Shown: one piece after another, positions 8,605-16,734 of the stretch | Layout: the number at the start of each line of letters is the position of its first letter | Numbering within the stretch: the stretch's first letter is position 1 | Source of the DNA: Rhodobacterales bacterium | GTDB lineage: Bacteria > Pseudomonadota > Alphaproteobacteria > Caulobacterales > Hyphomonadaceae | Length of the DNA: 58,395 nt | Assembly: GCA_014763715.1 (NCBI GenBank) | Contig: JACXUV010000031.1 | Coordinates: 1-58,395 of the forward strand | Direction of reading: 5' to 3' | The notes under the pieces: generated by a model | Told to the model about the DNA's origin: nothing | Database searches by the model: none | Seen by the model: only the letters and a program-made list of their open reading frames with translations | Position numbers and translations under genes: made by a program

Positions 8605-8735
8605 GAATTCCGGGACATCAGCCCGAATATTCAGCTGATTCCCGGTATACAGATTGCAAACGTCTCAAAAAGAAATAAAGGTCTCCTCGTTCTCTGAGTT
8701 AACGATTGTTAGCATGAGCGCGAGGAATTCCGGGA
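8605..8735. repeat. Two copies of an 11-bp direct repeat, spaced 120 bp
   Basis: GAATTCCGGGA occurs at 8605-8615 and again at 8725-8735 in the same orientation, inside the leader of the ExoY-like gene. Each copy contains the palindromic core GAATTC extended by CGGGA. It may be a pair of regulator binding sites; no known regulator is assigned. Confidence 0.4.
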
Positions 8736-8774
8736 AGATTTCTTGCGCTTTTAGGTAGAGTTCTGGGGACGATT

Positions 8775-9470
8775 ATGGGTCTTAGACTGACAAACAATTC
8801 GCGGCATGCGGAAACCGCTGCATACTCCTCGACGCGCCTCGAACGTGCGGAGCATGAGGCGCCCGCAAGTGCCAAACGTATTCTCGACATTGCCATCGCA
8901 GGCACCGCGCTGATCTTTGTGCTGCCGCTTCTGCTCGTCGTCGGCATCCTCATCCGTCTTCAGGATGGCGGACGCGCTGTTTACGCTCAGAAGCGCTACG
9001 GCCGTAACGGTCGTACGTTCATGTGCTACAAGCTTCGCTCGATGGTCTCGAACGCCGATCAGCGCCTTCAGGAAATCCTGGAACAGGATCCGGAAGCCCG
9101 CGCAGAATGGGAACAGACGCAGAAGCTGACGCATGATCCGCGCATCACGCCGCTCGGCCGCTTTATCCGCAAGACGTCGATCGACGAGCTGCCGCAGCTG
9201 GTGAATATTCTTCGCGGTGAGATGTCGCTGGTTGGCCCCCGCCCGATCGTCGAGAACGAAATCGCCAAATATGGTGAGTTCTATCGTGACTACTGCGCTG
9301 TCCGCCCTGGCCTGACTGGCCTCTGGCAGGTCGAAGGCCGCAGCGACACGAGCTACGAGGAGCGCGTGCAGCTGGACGTCAAATATGCCCGCACCCGCAA
9401 CTTCTCTGGCGACTTCATGATCATGCTGCGTACTGTACCGGCTGTCCTGATGTCCCGTGGCGCTCGCTGA
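8775..9470 (+). CDS. ExoY/WbaP-type undecaprenyl-phosphate sugar phosphotransferase (bacterial sugar transferase)
   Basis: A 231-residue monotopic phosphoglycosyl transferase. One hydrophobic segment (about 37-61) precedes the catalytic domain, which contains YKLRSMVSNAD, RKTSIDELPQLVNILRG and MSLVGPRPIVE, the signature blocks of the family. The Asp-Glu pair in IDEL is the catalytic dyad. It starts exopolysaccharide repeat-unit synthesis by moving a sugar-1-phosphate from a nucleotide sugar to undecaprenyl phosphate on the inner membrane. It lacks the extra N-terminal membrane helices of WbaP, like ExoY. GGGGAC lies just before the ATG at 8775. It is monocistronic, bounded by terminators on both sides, and has its own long leader. 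Confidence 0.94.
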   Translation: MGLRLTNNSRHAETAAYSSTRLERAEHEAPASAKRILDIAIAGTALIFVLPLLLVVGILIRLQDGGRAVYAQKRYGRNGRTFMCYKLRSMVSNADQRLQEILEQDPEARAEWEQTQKLTHDPRITPLGRFIRKTSIDELPQLVNILRGEMSLVGPRPIVENEIAKYGEFYRDYCAVRPGLTGLWQVEGRSDTSYEERVQLDVKYARTRNFSGDFMIMLRTVPAVLMSRGAR

Positions 9471-9501
9471 AGAAAGCCAGCACTCAGCCCCCTAGAAAAC
9501 A

Positions 9502-9533
9502 AAAGCCCCGGCCAGTTGCCGGGGCTTTTTGTT
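9502..9533 (+). terminator. Rho-independent terminator after the ExoY-like gene
   Basis: Stem AAAGCCCCGGC (9502-9512) pairs with GCCGGGGCTTT (9518-9528) across a five-base loop and is followed by a T-run. It begins 31 bp after the stop codon. It could also stop leftward transcription from the small membrane protein gene. Confidence 0.92.
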
Positions 9534-9552
9534 GTCGAAAGTATCTGCGGCT

Positions 9553-9765
9553 TTAGCCGAACAGAGCCACCAAGGCACTGATGATGCCAGCCCACAGAAA
9601 CGCGCTCAGCCCCACAATGACGACGAGGCGCGCCCAGACCGGCCACTTGTCGTAAGTTTCCTGATCCGAATGCGCACCAGCATTCCAGCCGCGACGCGCA
9701 ATGGCGGCGTTGGCAATATCGACCACGGGTCTGCTCCCTGACACAGATTGAGTGACGTTGCTCAT
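9553..9765 (-). CDS. Small single-pass membrane protein, function unknown
   Basis: About 70 residues from the ATG at 9765, or 74 from a less likely TTG at 9777. The first 45 residues are polar. The C-terminal 25, starting WARLVVIVGLSAFLWAGIIS, form one clear transmembrane helix. I do not recognise the family. Support for a real gene comes from the clean topology and from a perfect TTAA-N7-TTAA box 25 bp upstream of the ATG. It lies between the ExoY-like and Wzy-like genes of the exopolysaccharide locus. It may be an accessory to that machinery or a cell-cycle-regulated envelope protein; neither is shown. Confidence 0.62.
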   Translation of the reverse strand: MSNVTQSVSGSRPVVDIANAAIARRGWNAGAHSDQETYDKWPVWARLVVIVGLSAFLWAGIISALVALFG

Positions 9766-9777
9766 CACGCCTATCAA

Positions 9778-10133
9778 TCCACCGAACTCTTAAGGGCGTC
9801 TTAAACGCCCGCTCAGAATTATACGCATGCTCGTCAGTGTTGGTTCCACGCGTGTCAGGAATGTGTCTGAACCGGGTGGGATACATGGCTGACTGAAATG
9901 TCACGCGAACACTCTTCGGCCGCCTTTTCTCTCTTCAGCCTCGTTTTCCCAGCCCGATCAAAACATGTTTTTATTCGATATTTGCATAACGTCGCCCCGA
10001 TAAGCGCCGCGCTGGCCCCACATTCTGGTAGTTCGGGAGAACACCAATTGTGGCAAAATCGTGCTCATGTGCCTCTGGCATCAGCATAGGCTTCTGTTCC
10101 GCTGGATTCAGAGAGTCACACATAACCTGCGGT
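9778..10133. other. Intergenic region between the small membrane protein and the Wzy-like gene
   Basis: About 355 bp. Apart from the CtrA-type box at its left end, it contains a short AT-rich stretch around 9955-9990 and no convincing reading frame. No terminator hairpin with a T-run was found for the leftward Wzy-like gene that ends at 10134. Confidence 0.5.
9790..9804. promoter_or_regulatory. Perfect CtrA-type box (TTAA-N7-TTAA)
   Basis: TTAAGGGCGTCTTAA matches the full CtrA consensus known from Caulobacter, with exact 7-bp spacing. It ends 25 bp upstream of the start codon of the small membrane protein gene on the minus strand. The site also includes an inverted repeat, GGGCGT-CTTAA-ACGCCC (9794-9810). 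CtrA would make this gene cell-cycle controlled, if the organism is a Caulobacterales member. Confidence 0.55.
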
Positions 10134-11438
10134 TCAGCGGGATGTCTGAACTTTGGTTTCGCTGACCCGGACAGGCACATAGCCTTCAAACTTTCGCCGG
10201 TTTGAGCTGAGGGCGGCCGTCGATGCCAGGATCATGATATTGACCGGCGTATTGAACACCCCCCAGGGCGTCGATTCCGTGAATGTGGTGATGAAAACCA
10301 GCAAAAGCAGCATCAGAAGCGCTGAAGCTTCCAGATCGTGCGAGGTCAGCCAGTTCCGAATTGCGCGCTGTCCCTGCCAGATCCAGGTACCAATGTAGAG
10401 CACCCAGCCGATGTAACCGAGATGCACCCGCACTTCCATATAGGAGTTATGGAAGGTTAGCGCCGTACCATAAGGCTTGTAATCGTAGAAATTGATGGAC
10501 TGCGCCGCGCCATTATCCGGCTGCCAGAAACCGGATAGGCCGGTACCGAATATAGGATGCTGGTCCTGGACCACGCGGCCAGCAGCCCAGATCACTTTCC
10601 TTCCGCTGAATGTGGAATCCTTGCCGAGCGCATTCAGAACCTCCCCCATGAAATCCTCGCCGGGCATGGCGAGCGCGACGGTCAGAATGGAGAAAACAAA
10701 CACGATACCAGTCAACAGCAGCAAGCTACGTGCGTTCTTGATGCGCCCAATATCCACCCACAGAAGACGCAGCGCAATCAGGCCCATGATGCCTACTCCG
10801 CCCAGCACAAGGTTTGTTGCCGAGTTCGCCAGCACGACAAAAAGGGCGCCCATCGGAATGAAGGGTAGCGCGGCCAGCCGGATCCAGAGCAGTTCCTTTT
10901 TGTTCAGCGCGGCAGCCAGCGAGAACAACATCATGAAGTTCATCTGAAGGGCGACATAGTTCTTCGAAGGGTATGGCCCGCCCGAGTCAATCGAAGAGAA
11001 CTTCGCGAGCACCATGAAAGCGGCCATCCAGCCTGCAAACATGAGGCAACGCATTGCCCGGCGTGCATCCAGGACCGAGATAATTGTGATGATGAAAAGA
11101 GGCGTCAGGATGAAATATACGCCCTGCTTCAACGCCTCGGATGGATAGGGCGACCACAGGATCGATGAAAACGCAAAGGCCGGCATGACGAATAGAGGCC
11201 AGACCCGCACCACGTTCGGCAATACAATAGCGCTCTTAAGCGCAATCACGCCCAACAGTGCCACCACAAGCAGGTAGCGGACTGCAGTCACCGCCGGAAA
11301 CTCGATATAGGTCGCGAAGAACCAGCCTGTAACGATGACCTGAAACCAGATCGGCGCACTCTTGTCCTCGGAGAACACCTTCGCCCACAGCAGCGTCGTG
11401 TCTTCAGAGACTTTCATTTTCCGGGACATGACGTTCAT
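10134..11438 (-). CDS. Wzy/ExoQ-like polysaccharide polymerase (O-antigen ligase family membrane protein)
   Basis: A 434-residue polytopic membrane protein with about ten or more hydrophobic helices. A large periplasmic loop near residues 290-330 includes DSTFSGRKVIWAAG and HPIFGTGLSGFWQPD, the Wzy_C/O-antigen ligase pattern (TLTGRxxIW, xPxxGxG). The family polymerises undecaprenyl-pyrophosphate-linked repeat units in the periplasm. The context (Wzc-type co-polymerase, OPX protein, priming transferase) makes polymerase more likely than ligase. The start codon overlaps the stop of the upstream ExoL-like gene by 4 bp (ATGA), so the two are translationally coupled. It is the last gene of the leftward exopolysaccharide operon. 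Confidence 0.88.
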   Translation of the reverse strand: MNVMSRKMKVSEDTTLLWAKVFSEDKSAPIWFQVIVTGWFFATYIEFPAVTAVRYLLVVALLGVIALKSAIVLPNVVRVWPLFVMPAFAFSSILWSPYPSEALKQGVYFILTPLFIITIISVLDARRAMRCLMFAGWMAAFMVLAKFSSIDSGGPYPSKNYVALQMNFMMLFSLAAALNKKELLWIRLAALPFIPMGALFVVLANSATNLVLGGVGIMGLIALRLLWVDIGRIKNARSLLLLTGIVFVFSILTVALAMPGEDFMGEVLNALGKDSTFSGRKVIWAAGRVVQDQHPIFGTGLSGFWQPDNGAAQSINFYDYKPYGTALTFHNSYMEVRVHLGYIGWVLYIGTWIWQGQRAIRNWLTSHDLEASALLMLLLLVFITTFTESTPWGVFNTPVNIMILASTAALSSNRRKFEGYVPVRVSETKVQTSR

Positions 11439-12637
11439 ACGGGCTCACTCCCTTCCAGGACCTTGTCCAGCATGTCCGACAGGAAACCGTCGGGCTGGAC
11501 GAAATCCTCTTCCGGGCACTCGGCCAAGGCCCTTGCGCATGCGGCGATAGGCTCACGTTGCTCCATGAGGTCCGCAATCAGCTTTGGAAGCGTCTCGCCC
11601 AGCGGCTCATCGATGACGAAGCCGCCACTGCGCTGGCTGACCCAGCATGCCGTCTCCGTCCCGGCCGGCGCGATGGCGGGCACGCAATAGTAGCCGCCTT
11701 CGTAGATCCGGTTCGGTAACAGCCAGACAGAGTTGTAACCCGCCTCCATGAAGTCACCAGCCCAGACCATATCGAGACTATCATAGAGCTTCGACAGATC
11801 TTCAGGTGACTTGTAGCGACCATGATAGATCATGTTCGGATGTTTCGCGATCTCAGGCTCGAAGACCGGGATTTCCCTACGGGCCGGGACACCATGCAGG
11901 TGCACCTCCAGCTTATCCGGAAACTGATCTGCCAGCGCGCAGAGAAGGGCCAGCGAACGCTGGCAACGCAGAACGCCGACCCAGCCAAGGCGCAGCGGCC
12001 GGTCTGCAGCTGGCGTTTCCGGAACAGGCCGGACGCCATATTCAGCCCCGGCTGCCAGACGGTTCTCCACAAGGAAGGCCCGGTACTGGCCGGGATAGTA
12101 ACGCTCGAAATGGTTCCGCAGGAATGCCGGAGAACTGACGATCAGGCCTTTAGTCCTGTGCAGCAGACTGCCTTCCAGCCAGCGCAGAGCCTTGCCGATC
12201 ACATCCTGGCGGCACAGCAGGCGGTGGATATCGAGTGACTCGTAAATCACGGGCGTATCCAGCCCGGCCTTGCGCTTGGCCAGGAAGGCGCACGCCAGCA
12301 TGTCGAGATTGCGTGCGACGATGACATCGGCCTCAGCCAAGGCATCACGATGGCCTGCGGCGATCCCTGCCCCTGCAAACACCTGCCGGATACGCTGAAG
12401 GAAAGCACCATCTGCCGTGCGACCGAGGTCTATATTGGCCCATTCTGTCGGTGCCGTATCAGCCCGGCGCATCATGAACCCGGTGACTCTGACACCATCA
12501 TCCTCAAAGGCGCGGACGCGCCGGCGGATGGCCGCATCACCGGCATCATGACCGAAATAGGCCACATGCCTGGTCCGCGCGACCTGAGCGGCCTCGCGTT
12601 CCATGGATGGTTTCGCGATCCGCGCATCTCCAGACAT
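11435..12637 (-). CDS. ExoL-like glycosyltransferase (GT-B fold)
   Basis: 400 residues. The N-terminal half reads like the acceptor domain of a GT-B enzyme (HVAYFGHDAGDAAIRRRVRA, ADVIVARNLDML, IYESLDIHRLL). The C-terminal half reads like a donor domain (LRLGWVGVLRCQRSLALL, HPNMIYHGRY, LPNRIYEGGYYCVPAIAP). The arrangement and length match rhizobial ExoL, a succinoglycan glucosyltransferase; the identification is by general pattern and is moderate. No membrane segment is visible, so it probably acts at the cytoplasmic face on the lipid-linked repeat unit. It lies 23 bp downstream of the Wzc-type gene and overlaps the polymerase gene by 4 bp. Confidence 0.82.
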   Translation of the reverse strand: MSGDARIAKPSMEREAAQVARTRHVAYFGHDAGDAAIRRRVRAFEDDGVRVTGFMMRRADTAPTEWANIDLGRTADGAFLQRIRQVFAGAGIAAGHRDALAEADVIVARNLDMLACAFLAKRKAGLDTPVIYESLDIHRLLCRQDVIGKALRWLEGSLLHRTKGLIVSSPAFLRNHFERYYPGQYRAFLVENRLAAGAEYGVRPVPETPAADRPLRLGWVGVLRCQRSLALLCALADQFPDKLEVHLHGVPARREIPVFEPEIAKHPNMIYHGRYKSPEDLSKLYDSLDMVWAGDFMEAGYNSVWLLPNRIYEGGYYCVPAIAPAGTETACWVSQRSGGFVIDEPLGETLPKLIADLMEQREPIAACARALAECPEEDFVQPDGFLSDMLDKVLEGSEPV

Positions 12638-12660
12638 GGATCCGTCCCGTTTCCCGGCTG

Positions 12661-15057
12661 TTATTCAAACCCCACGGGATCGGCCGGTTCAGCTTTTCCC
12701 TTTGCGTGCTCGGGCGGTGTCTGCATGGCGACCGGGCGGTTCCCACCCTTCTTCCGCTTCCCATGGCTATTGAGGTCAAAGCCGAAGACCGACTTCTTGC
12801 TCTCCATCTGGTAGTACTTGCGGTAGGCCTTGTAGCTGGCGCCCGGATCACGGTGATGACGGCGACGGTTCAGGTCGACCATGTTCAGGGTCGCGCCGAG
12901 AATGTCTGCATTGAACGAACGCAGCAGGCTGAGCGATTGCTTCACTGCCGCGCGGGTTGAGTGACGCCAGCGCACCATCAGGATCGTCTTGTCGACTTTG
13001 CCTGCAACGACACGCGCCTCCGCCATCAGTAGCAGCGGCCCTGTATCGATCAGGATCAGGTCATACATGGAGCGCAGACGCGACAGCAGGTCATCGAAGG
13101 CACGCGTGCCGAACACATCGTGTGGCGTGTGGCCGGACTGGGACAGCGGCAGAATGTCCAGCATGGTCTTACTGTCTTTCTGGATCGCATCCGAAAGCTG
13201 GCCTGCACCGAACAGGTGTTCGATGAAACCGATTTCAGGCGACATGCCAGCCGCTTCGGTCAGCTGACGGCGGCGGAAGTCACCATCGATCACGATTGTC
13301 CGCGAACCGGACATGGCGGACATGCGACCGAGGCTGAGCGTCAGGCTCGTTTTGCCTTCATCCGGTAGAGACGAGGTAATCGCAACGGTCTTGGTCTCAC
13401 TGTCGAGGTCAGAGAAGGCGATCGCCGCACGCAGGTATCGTACACTTTCAGCGTAGGCTGATAATGGGTTCTCAACGAGATAGTCCGCCGGATTGGACTG
13501 CCCGATACCAAACAGGGTGGAAGAACGGATCAGCGGAACCGAGCCGATGGCAGAGACGCCAAGCTTGCGCTCGATGTCTTCCGTCGAGCTGATCTTGGCA
13601 TCGAACATCTCGGCAAGAATTGCCATGGCTGCACCGATTGCTGCGCCAAGAACGGCACCGATCAACAGGTTCAGCTTCTTCTTCGGCGCAGCCGGTTCTT
13701 TCGGCACAGATGCCGACGAGAGGACCACGGCGTCTGCCTGGACGAGGTCATCCTGCTCGCGTGTCTCCTTGGAGCGCGCGATGAATTCTTCATAAAGAAC
13801 ACGGCTGGTTTCAGCATCGCGTTCAAGTTCGCGCAGACGCACGTTCGAGATCGAGTTACCGCGCAGCTGGGCATTCGCCTGATTGATCCGGGCCTGGATC
13901 GAATTGACCTGGTCCTGCTTCGCCTTCACTTCGCTTTCGAGATTGCCGGCGATCCGGTTTACTTCTGCCGTCATCTGACGTTCGATATCGCTGACCTCAT
14001 TACGCGCACCGATCAGTTCAGGGTGCTGTGGCCCCAACTTGGTCTCAAGCTCTGCCACACGGCCGCGCAGAACAGACAACTGCTCCTTCAGGCGAGAAAC
14101 TGTAGCAGAATCAAGAACCTCACCGATGCCCTCAACGCCCGTTCCGGAATTGATCTGGCGGCGCATGTTTTCATAGCGTGCCCGGGCCTGGCTCAATTCG
14201 AAATCCAGCTGGGTCTTCTGCTTGGTCAGGTCAGCGATCTTCTGCTCTGCCAGCGTGGTTCCCATCGCCGTGTCGAGCCCATTCTCGGCACGATAGACCT
14301 CAACACGTTTTTCCTTTTCGGCCACTTCGTCACGCAGGGCAGATACACGCTCGCTCAGCCATTCGGTCGCGCGGCGGGTTGCATCGAGTTTGGTTTCAAG
14401 CTGCTGGACGCGGTACTGGTCTGCCACGGCATTGGCGAGACGCGCTGCCGTTTCCGGTGACGTTGACATCACCGTAACCGTCAGAAGGTAAGTCGTCCCA
14501 ACCCTGGCAACACTGACCCGGTTGGTGAGAGTCGCAACAACCGACTCCATGATGGCCGCTTCGCGCTCTTCCGCACTCATGCCGGCATAGGGGTCGACCT
14601 GCTCCGTCCGCATGCCGAGGCTTTTCTTGATCGGCTTGATCAGCCCATCCATCAGGCCCGGCTTCTGCTCGTTCAGGGTCCAGTTGAACTCCGGATCCTC
14701 AATCAGCTTCTGCCGCTCCGCCACCTTCGACAGGAGTGACTTGGAGCTGATAACCTTCACCTCGGTGTCGATCACGGCCGTGTTCGCGACAATGCCGCTC
14801 AGAACACTGCCGAGATCAATGATGTTTTCCTGGTTGGTCCCCAGCTGAATCGTTGTCGAGGACTTGTAGACAGGCGTCGCCGTGAACGTGATGTAGGCAA
14901 CGGCCAGAAACACGACGAGGAAACCCGTCACGATCAGCCAGAAGCGGCGATACACCATGCCGATCAGAGACTTCAGGTCAAAAGAGGTCTCGTCGCCTGA
15001 CGGCCCTTCATGGCCGGTCATCTGAGAAGGCAATTCGAAGCTGAAACTCTTGGTCAA
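12661..15057 (-). CDS. Wzc/ExoP-type polysaccharide co-polymerase with bacterial tyrosine kinase domain
   Basis: 798 residues. A Wzz domain starts near residue 27 with TM1 at about 38-58. A long periplasmic coiled coil (about 210-440) and a GNVR region follow, with TM2 at about 463-484. The cytoplasmic BY-kinase has Walker A SSLPDEGKTSL (562-572), Walker A' IVIDGDFRRR (588-597) and Walker B LILIDTGPLL (667-676). A short tyrosine cluster (Tyr742, 745, 748, 749) is the probable autophosphorylation tail, followed by a basic, proline-containing end. Such proteins set chain length and couple polymerisation to export. The first codon is TTG at 15057; an ATG at 15021 is the alternative and neither has a good ribosome site. 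It lies 54 bp downstream of the beta-barrel gene. Confidence 0.95.
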   Translation of the reverse strand: MTKSFSFELPSQMTGHEGPSGDETSFDLKSLIGMVYRRFWLIVTGFLVVFLAVAYITFTATPVYKSSTTIQLGTNQENIIDLGSVLSGIVANTAVIDTEVKVISSKSLLSKVAERQKLIEDPEFNWTLNEQKPGLMDGLIKPIKKSLGMRTEQVDPYAGMSAEEREAAIMESVVATLTNRVSVARVGTTYLLTVTVMSTSPETAARLANAVADQYRVQQLETKLDATRRATEWLSERVSALRDEVAEKEKRVEVYRAENGLDTAMGTTLAEQKIADLTKQKTQLDFELSQARARYENMRRQINSGTGVEGIGEVLDSATVSRLKEQLSVLRGRVAELETKLGPQHPELIGARNEVSDIERQMTAEVNRIAGNLESEVKAKQDQVNSIQARINQANAQLRGNSISNVRLRELERDAETSRVLYEEFIARSKETREQDDLVQADAVVLSSASVPKEPAAPKKKLNLLIGAVLGAAIGAAMAILAEMFDAKISSTEDIERKLGVSAIGSVPLIRSSTLFGIGQSNPADYLVENPLSAYAESVRYLRAAIAFSDLDSETKTVAITSSLPDEGKTSLTLSLGRMSAMSGSRTIVIDGDFRRRQLTEAAGMSPEIGFIEHLFGAGQLSDAIQKDSKTMLDILPLSQSGHTPHDVFGTRAFDDLLSRLRSMYDLILIDTGPLLLMAEARVVAGKVDKTILMVRWRHSTRAAVKQSLSLLRSFNADILGATLNMVDLNRRRHHRDPGASYKAYRKYYQMESKKSVFGFDLNSHGKRKKGGNRPVAMQTPPEHAKGKAEPADPVGFE

Positions 15058-15111
15058 AACACGACACCGAAAATTAGAGTGGGCAGGAAAAGATGAAACA
15101 TCCGCTCCTGC

Positions 15112-16407
15112 TTAGGGATGGAAACGAAGCTCCACGCCGATCAAGTTGATCCCGTAGGACGGGACGAAAGCCACATCTGCACCGCTGGAATCCCAGGACA
15201 GGTGACGGGCAAACGCGTCGATGTGCAGGCGCTTGTTCATCTTGTAGGTTGCCGCCACACCGATGTTCGACATTTCGTCCTTCCGGTCGATCTCCTGATA
15301 GTCATAGTCGGTGAACCCGGCATGAGCAGACAGGATGATATTCCGGCGAAGCTCGTGGTCGATTTCAGCCCGGTAGTTTGTCGCGAGCGCGCTCGGCGAC
15401 GCATAGACGCCCGTGTCAACGACACGGCGGCTGCCCATGAAAGTCAGTGTGGTCAGGCGTGTGGGGAACCACTGAACGCGGCCATCCAGCGACAAGCCAT
15501 CGACGTCTGAGAAGTAGTCGTCATCCTTGTCCTCGTTCAGGTAACCAACCGCGACATCACCGCGGATCAGCGCCGAAAGCTCGAAGTCCACACCGGCCGC
15601 AACCGTGTAGCCCTTGGAATCGCGCGACCGCGGCAGGCCATCAATAACCTGCGTCGTATCATAGGACTCATCGTGAACGGTGCCCTGCGTATAGACGGCC
15701 AGATCCGGAGAGACGGCGTAAGAAAGACGCGTGCGGGCATAGGTGTTCTCACGGTCACGGAAGTCCTGATCCGCAACGGCCCCGGAACCGATGATGCGGC
15801 CGTCCTTGTAGTTGTAGTCAGTCACACCGACGGCATTGTTCCAGCGGAAACGATCATTGGTGTAGTCAGCGCTGACTTCGCCACCAACGACTGTGTACTC
15901 AATCGGCTTTTCCAGGCCGCCCAGACCTGCCGGCTCGTAACGTTGCTCAACACCCTTGTCCGCGAAGACACGTGCGCCCAACGAGAAATCACGTGTGACA
16001 TCCAGGCGTCCACGCACACCGCCGTGAAGCGTCTGTGCGGACTCATCGGACAGGTCCATGTATTCGTTGTGGTACGCAGACACGTCAAAGCCCACCTCGT
16101 GGACCGACCAGTTCGTACGGCCAATCACCTCGCCGCCGATGCGGGCGATGATGTCGGATTTTTCGTTGTTGTTCTGCGCGTAGACGTTGGAGTTAGAGGT
16201 AACACCCACCAAGCCCGTCGCGTTCACCAGGAAGGTGCCCAGACGAATAGGCTCCGGATCGAACGCTGGCTGGTAGCGATCCGTCACGGCCTCGTACTTG
16301 TTCCGGCTGTAATAGTTATCGCTGCCCTGCCCTTGTGCCACGGCAGTTCCGGCGAACAGGCTGCTGCCAGCAACCGTGAGAAGGCAAAGACTTTTCAGGT
16401 GGTTCAT
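15112..16407 (-). CDS. Outer-membrane beta-barrel protein of the exopolysaccharide operon (BBP2-like)
   Basis: 431 residues with a signal peptide (MNHLKSLCLLTVAGSSLFAG, cleavage near TAVAQ). A long series of alternating amphipathic strands ends in GVELRFHP, typical of an outer-membrane barrel. It resembles the BBP2/PF10082 barrels encoded with Wzc and OPX genes in alphaproteobacteria and myxobacteria. It heads the leftward operon, immediately before the Wzc-type gene. Given that the OPX lipoprotein here lacks an outer-membrane helix, this barrel probably forms the exit pore for the polymer; that role follows established work on the short OPX class but is inferred for this locus. Confidence 0.88.
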   Translation of the reverse strand: MNHLKSLCLLTVAGSSLFAGTAVAQGQGSDNYYSRNKYEAVTDRYQPAFDPEPIRLGTFLVNATGLVGVTSNSNVYAQNNNEKSDIIARIGGEVIGRTNWSVHEVGFDVSAYHNEYMDLSDESAQTLHGGVRGRLDVTRDFSLGARVFADKGVEQRYEPAGLGGLEKPIEYTVVGGEVSADYTNDRFRWNNAVGVTDYNYKDGRIIGSGAVADQDFRDRENTYARTRLSYAVSPDLAVYTQGTVHDESYDTTQVIDGLPRSRDSKGYTVAAGVDFELSALIRGDVAVGYLNEDKDDDYFSDVDGLSLDGRVQWFPTRLTTLTFMGSRRVVDTGVYASPSALATNYRAEIDHELRRNIILSAHAGFTDYDYQEIDRKDEMSNIGVAATYKMNKRLHIDAFARHLSWDSSGADVAFVPSYGINLIGVELRFHP

Positions 16408-16734
16408 TTTTTCTGTGTTCCCTCAAATGCGCGCCGATAACCGTACAGCTCGCCATTTACCCCAATCATTTTGCAAGTGTCATACCATCGACCTGCAAGC
16501 TTTCCGGAGGTTGTTAACCTTTAGATACACGAGAATTAGCCGCTCCGGCGAATTTTCGTGCCAACCTCCCCTGATGCGCGTATGTTTTCAAGCGGCGGCG
16601 CCCGAAACGTGCAAATTTACCTTTGAATTCGGGAGGCAGATACTTCTCAGCCACTATCTGTGGCCACACGCCCCGCGACCTGACGCGGTCTGGCGCTCAA
16701 CTGTGTTAGCAGTGTGCCCAAAATGGTGAATTAA
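16408..16734. other. Promoter region of the beta-barrel/Wzc/ExoL/Wzy operon
   Basis: About 327 bp between the GT2 stop (16735) and the operon's first start (16407). It contains GGTTAACAACC on the minus strand (16509-16519) and several AT-rich patches, but I could not place a convincing -35/-10 pair. A weak AGGGA precedes the start codon. No gene is seen. Confidence 0.5.

Larger units (their letters stand above)
8473..8774. other. Intergenic leader upstream of the ExoY-like gene
   Basis: About 300 bp without a credible gene, more AT-rich than its surroundings towards the right end. It holds the candidate sigma-54 site, a pair of identical 11-mers GAATTCCGGGA (8605-8615 and 8725-8735, 120 bp apart) and the sequence GTTAACGATTGT (8698-8709). 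A close relative of the last, GTTAACTATTGT, stands before the phosphatase gene at 6828-6839. It looks like a regulated promoter region. Confidence 0.6.

Noticed and set aside
9898-10089. Short rightward frame in the gap before the Wzy-like gene
   Set aside because: No ribosome site and no coding character; the amino-acid sequence has no hydrophobic or domain pattern.
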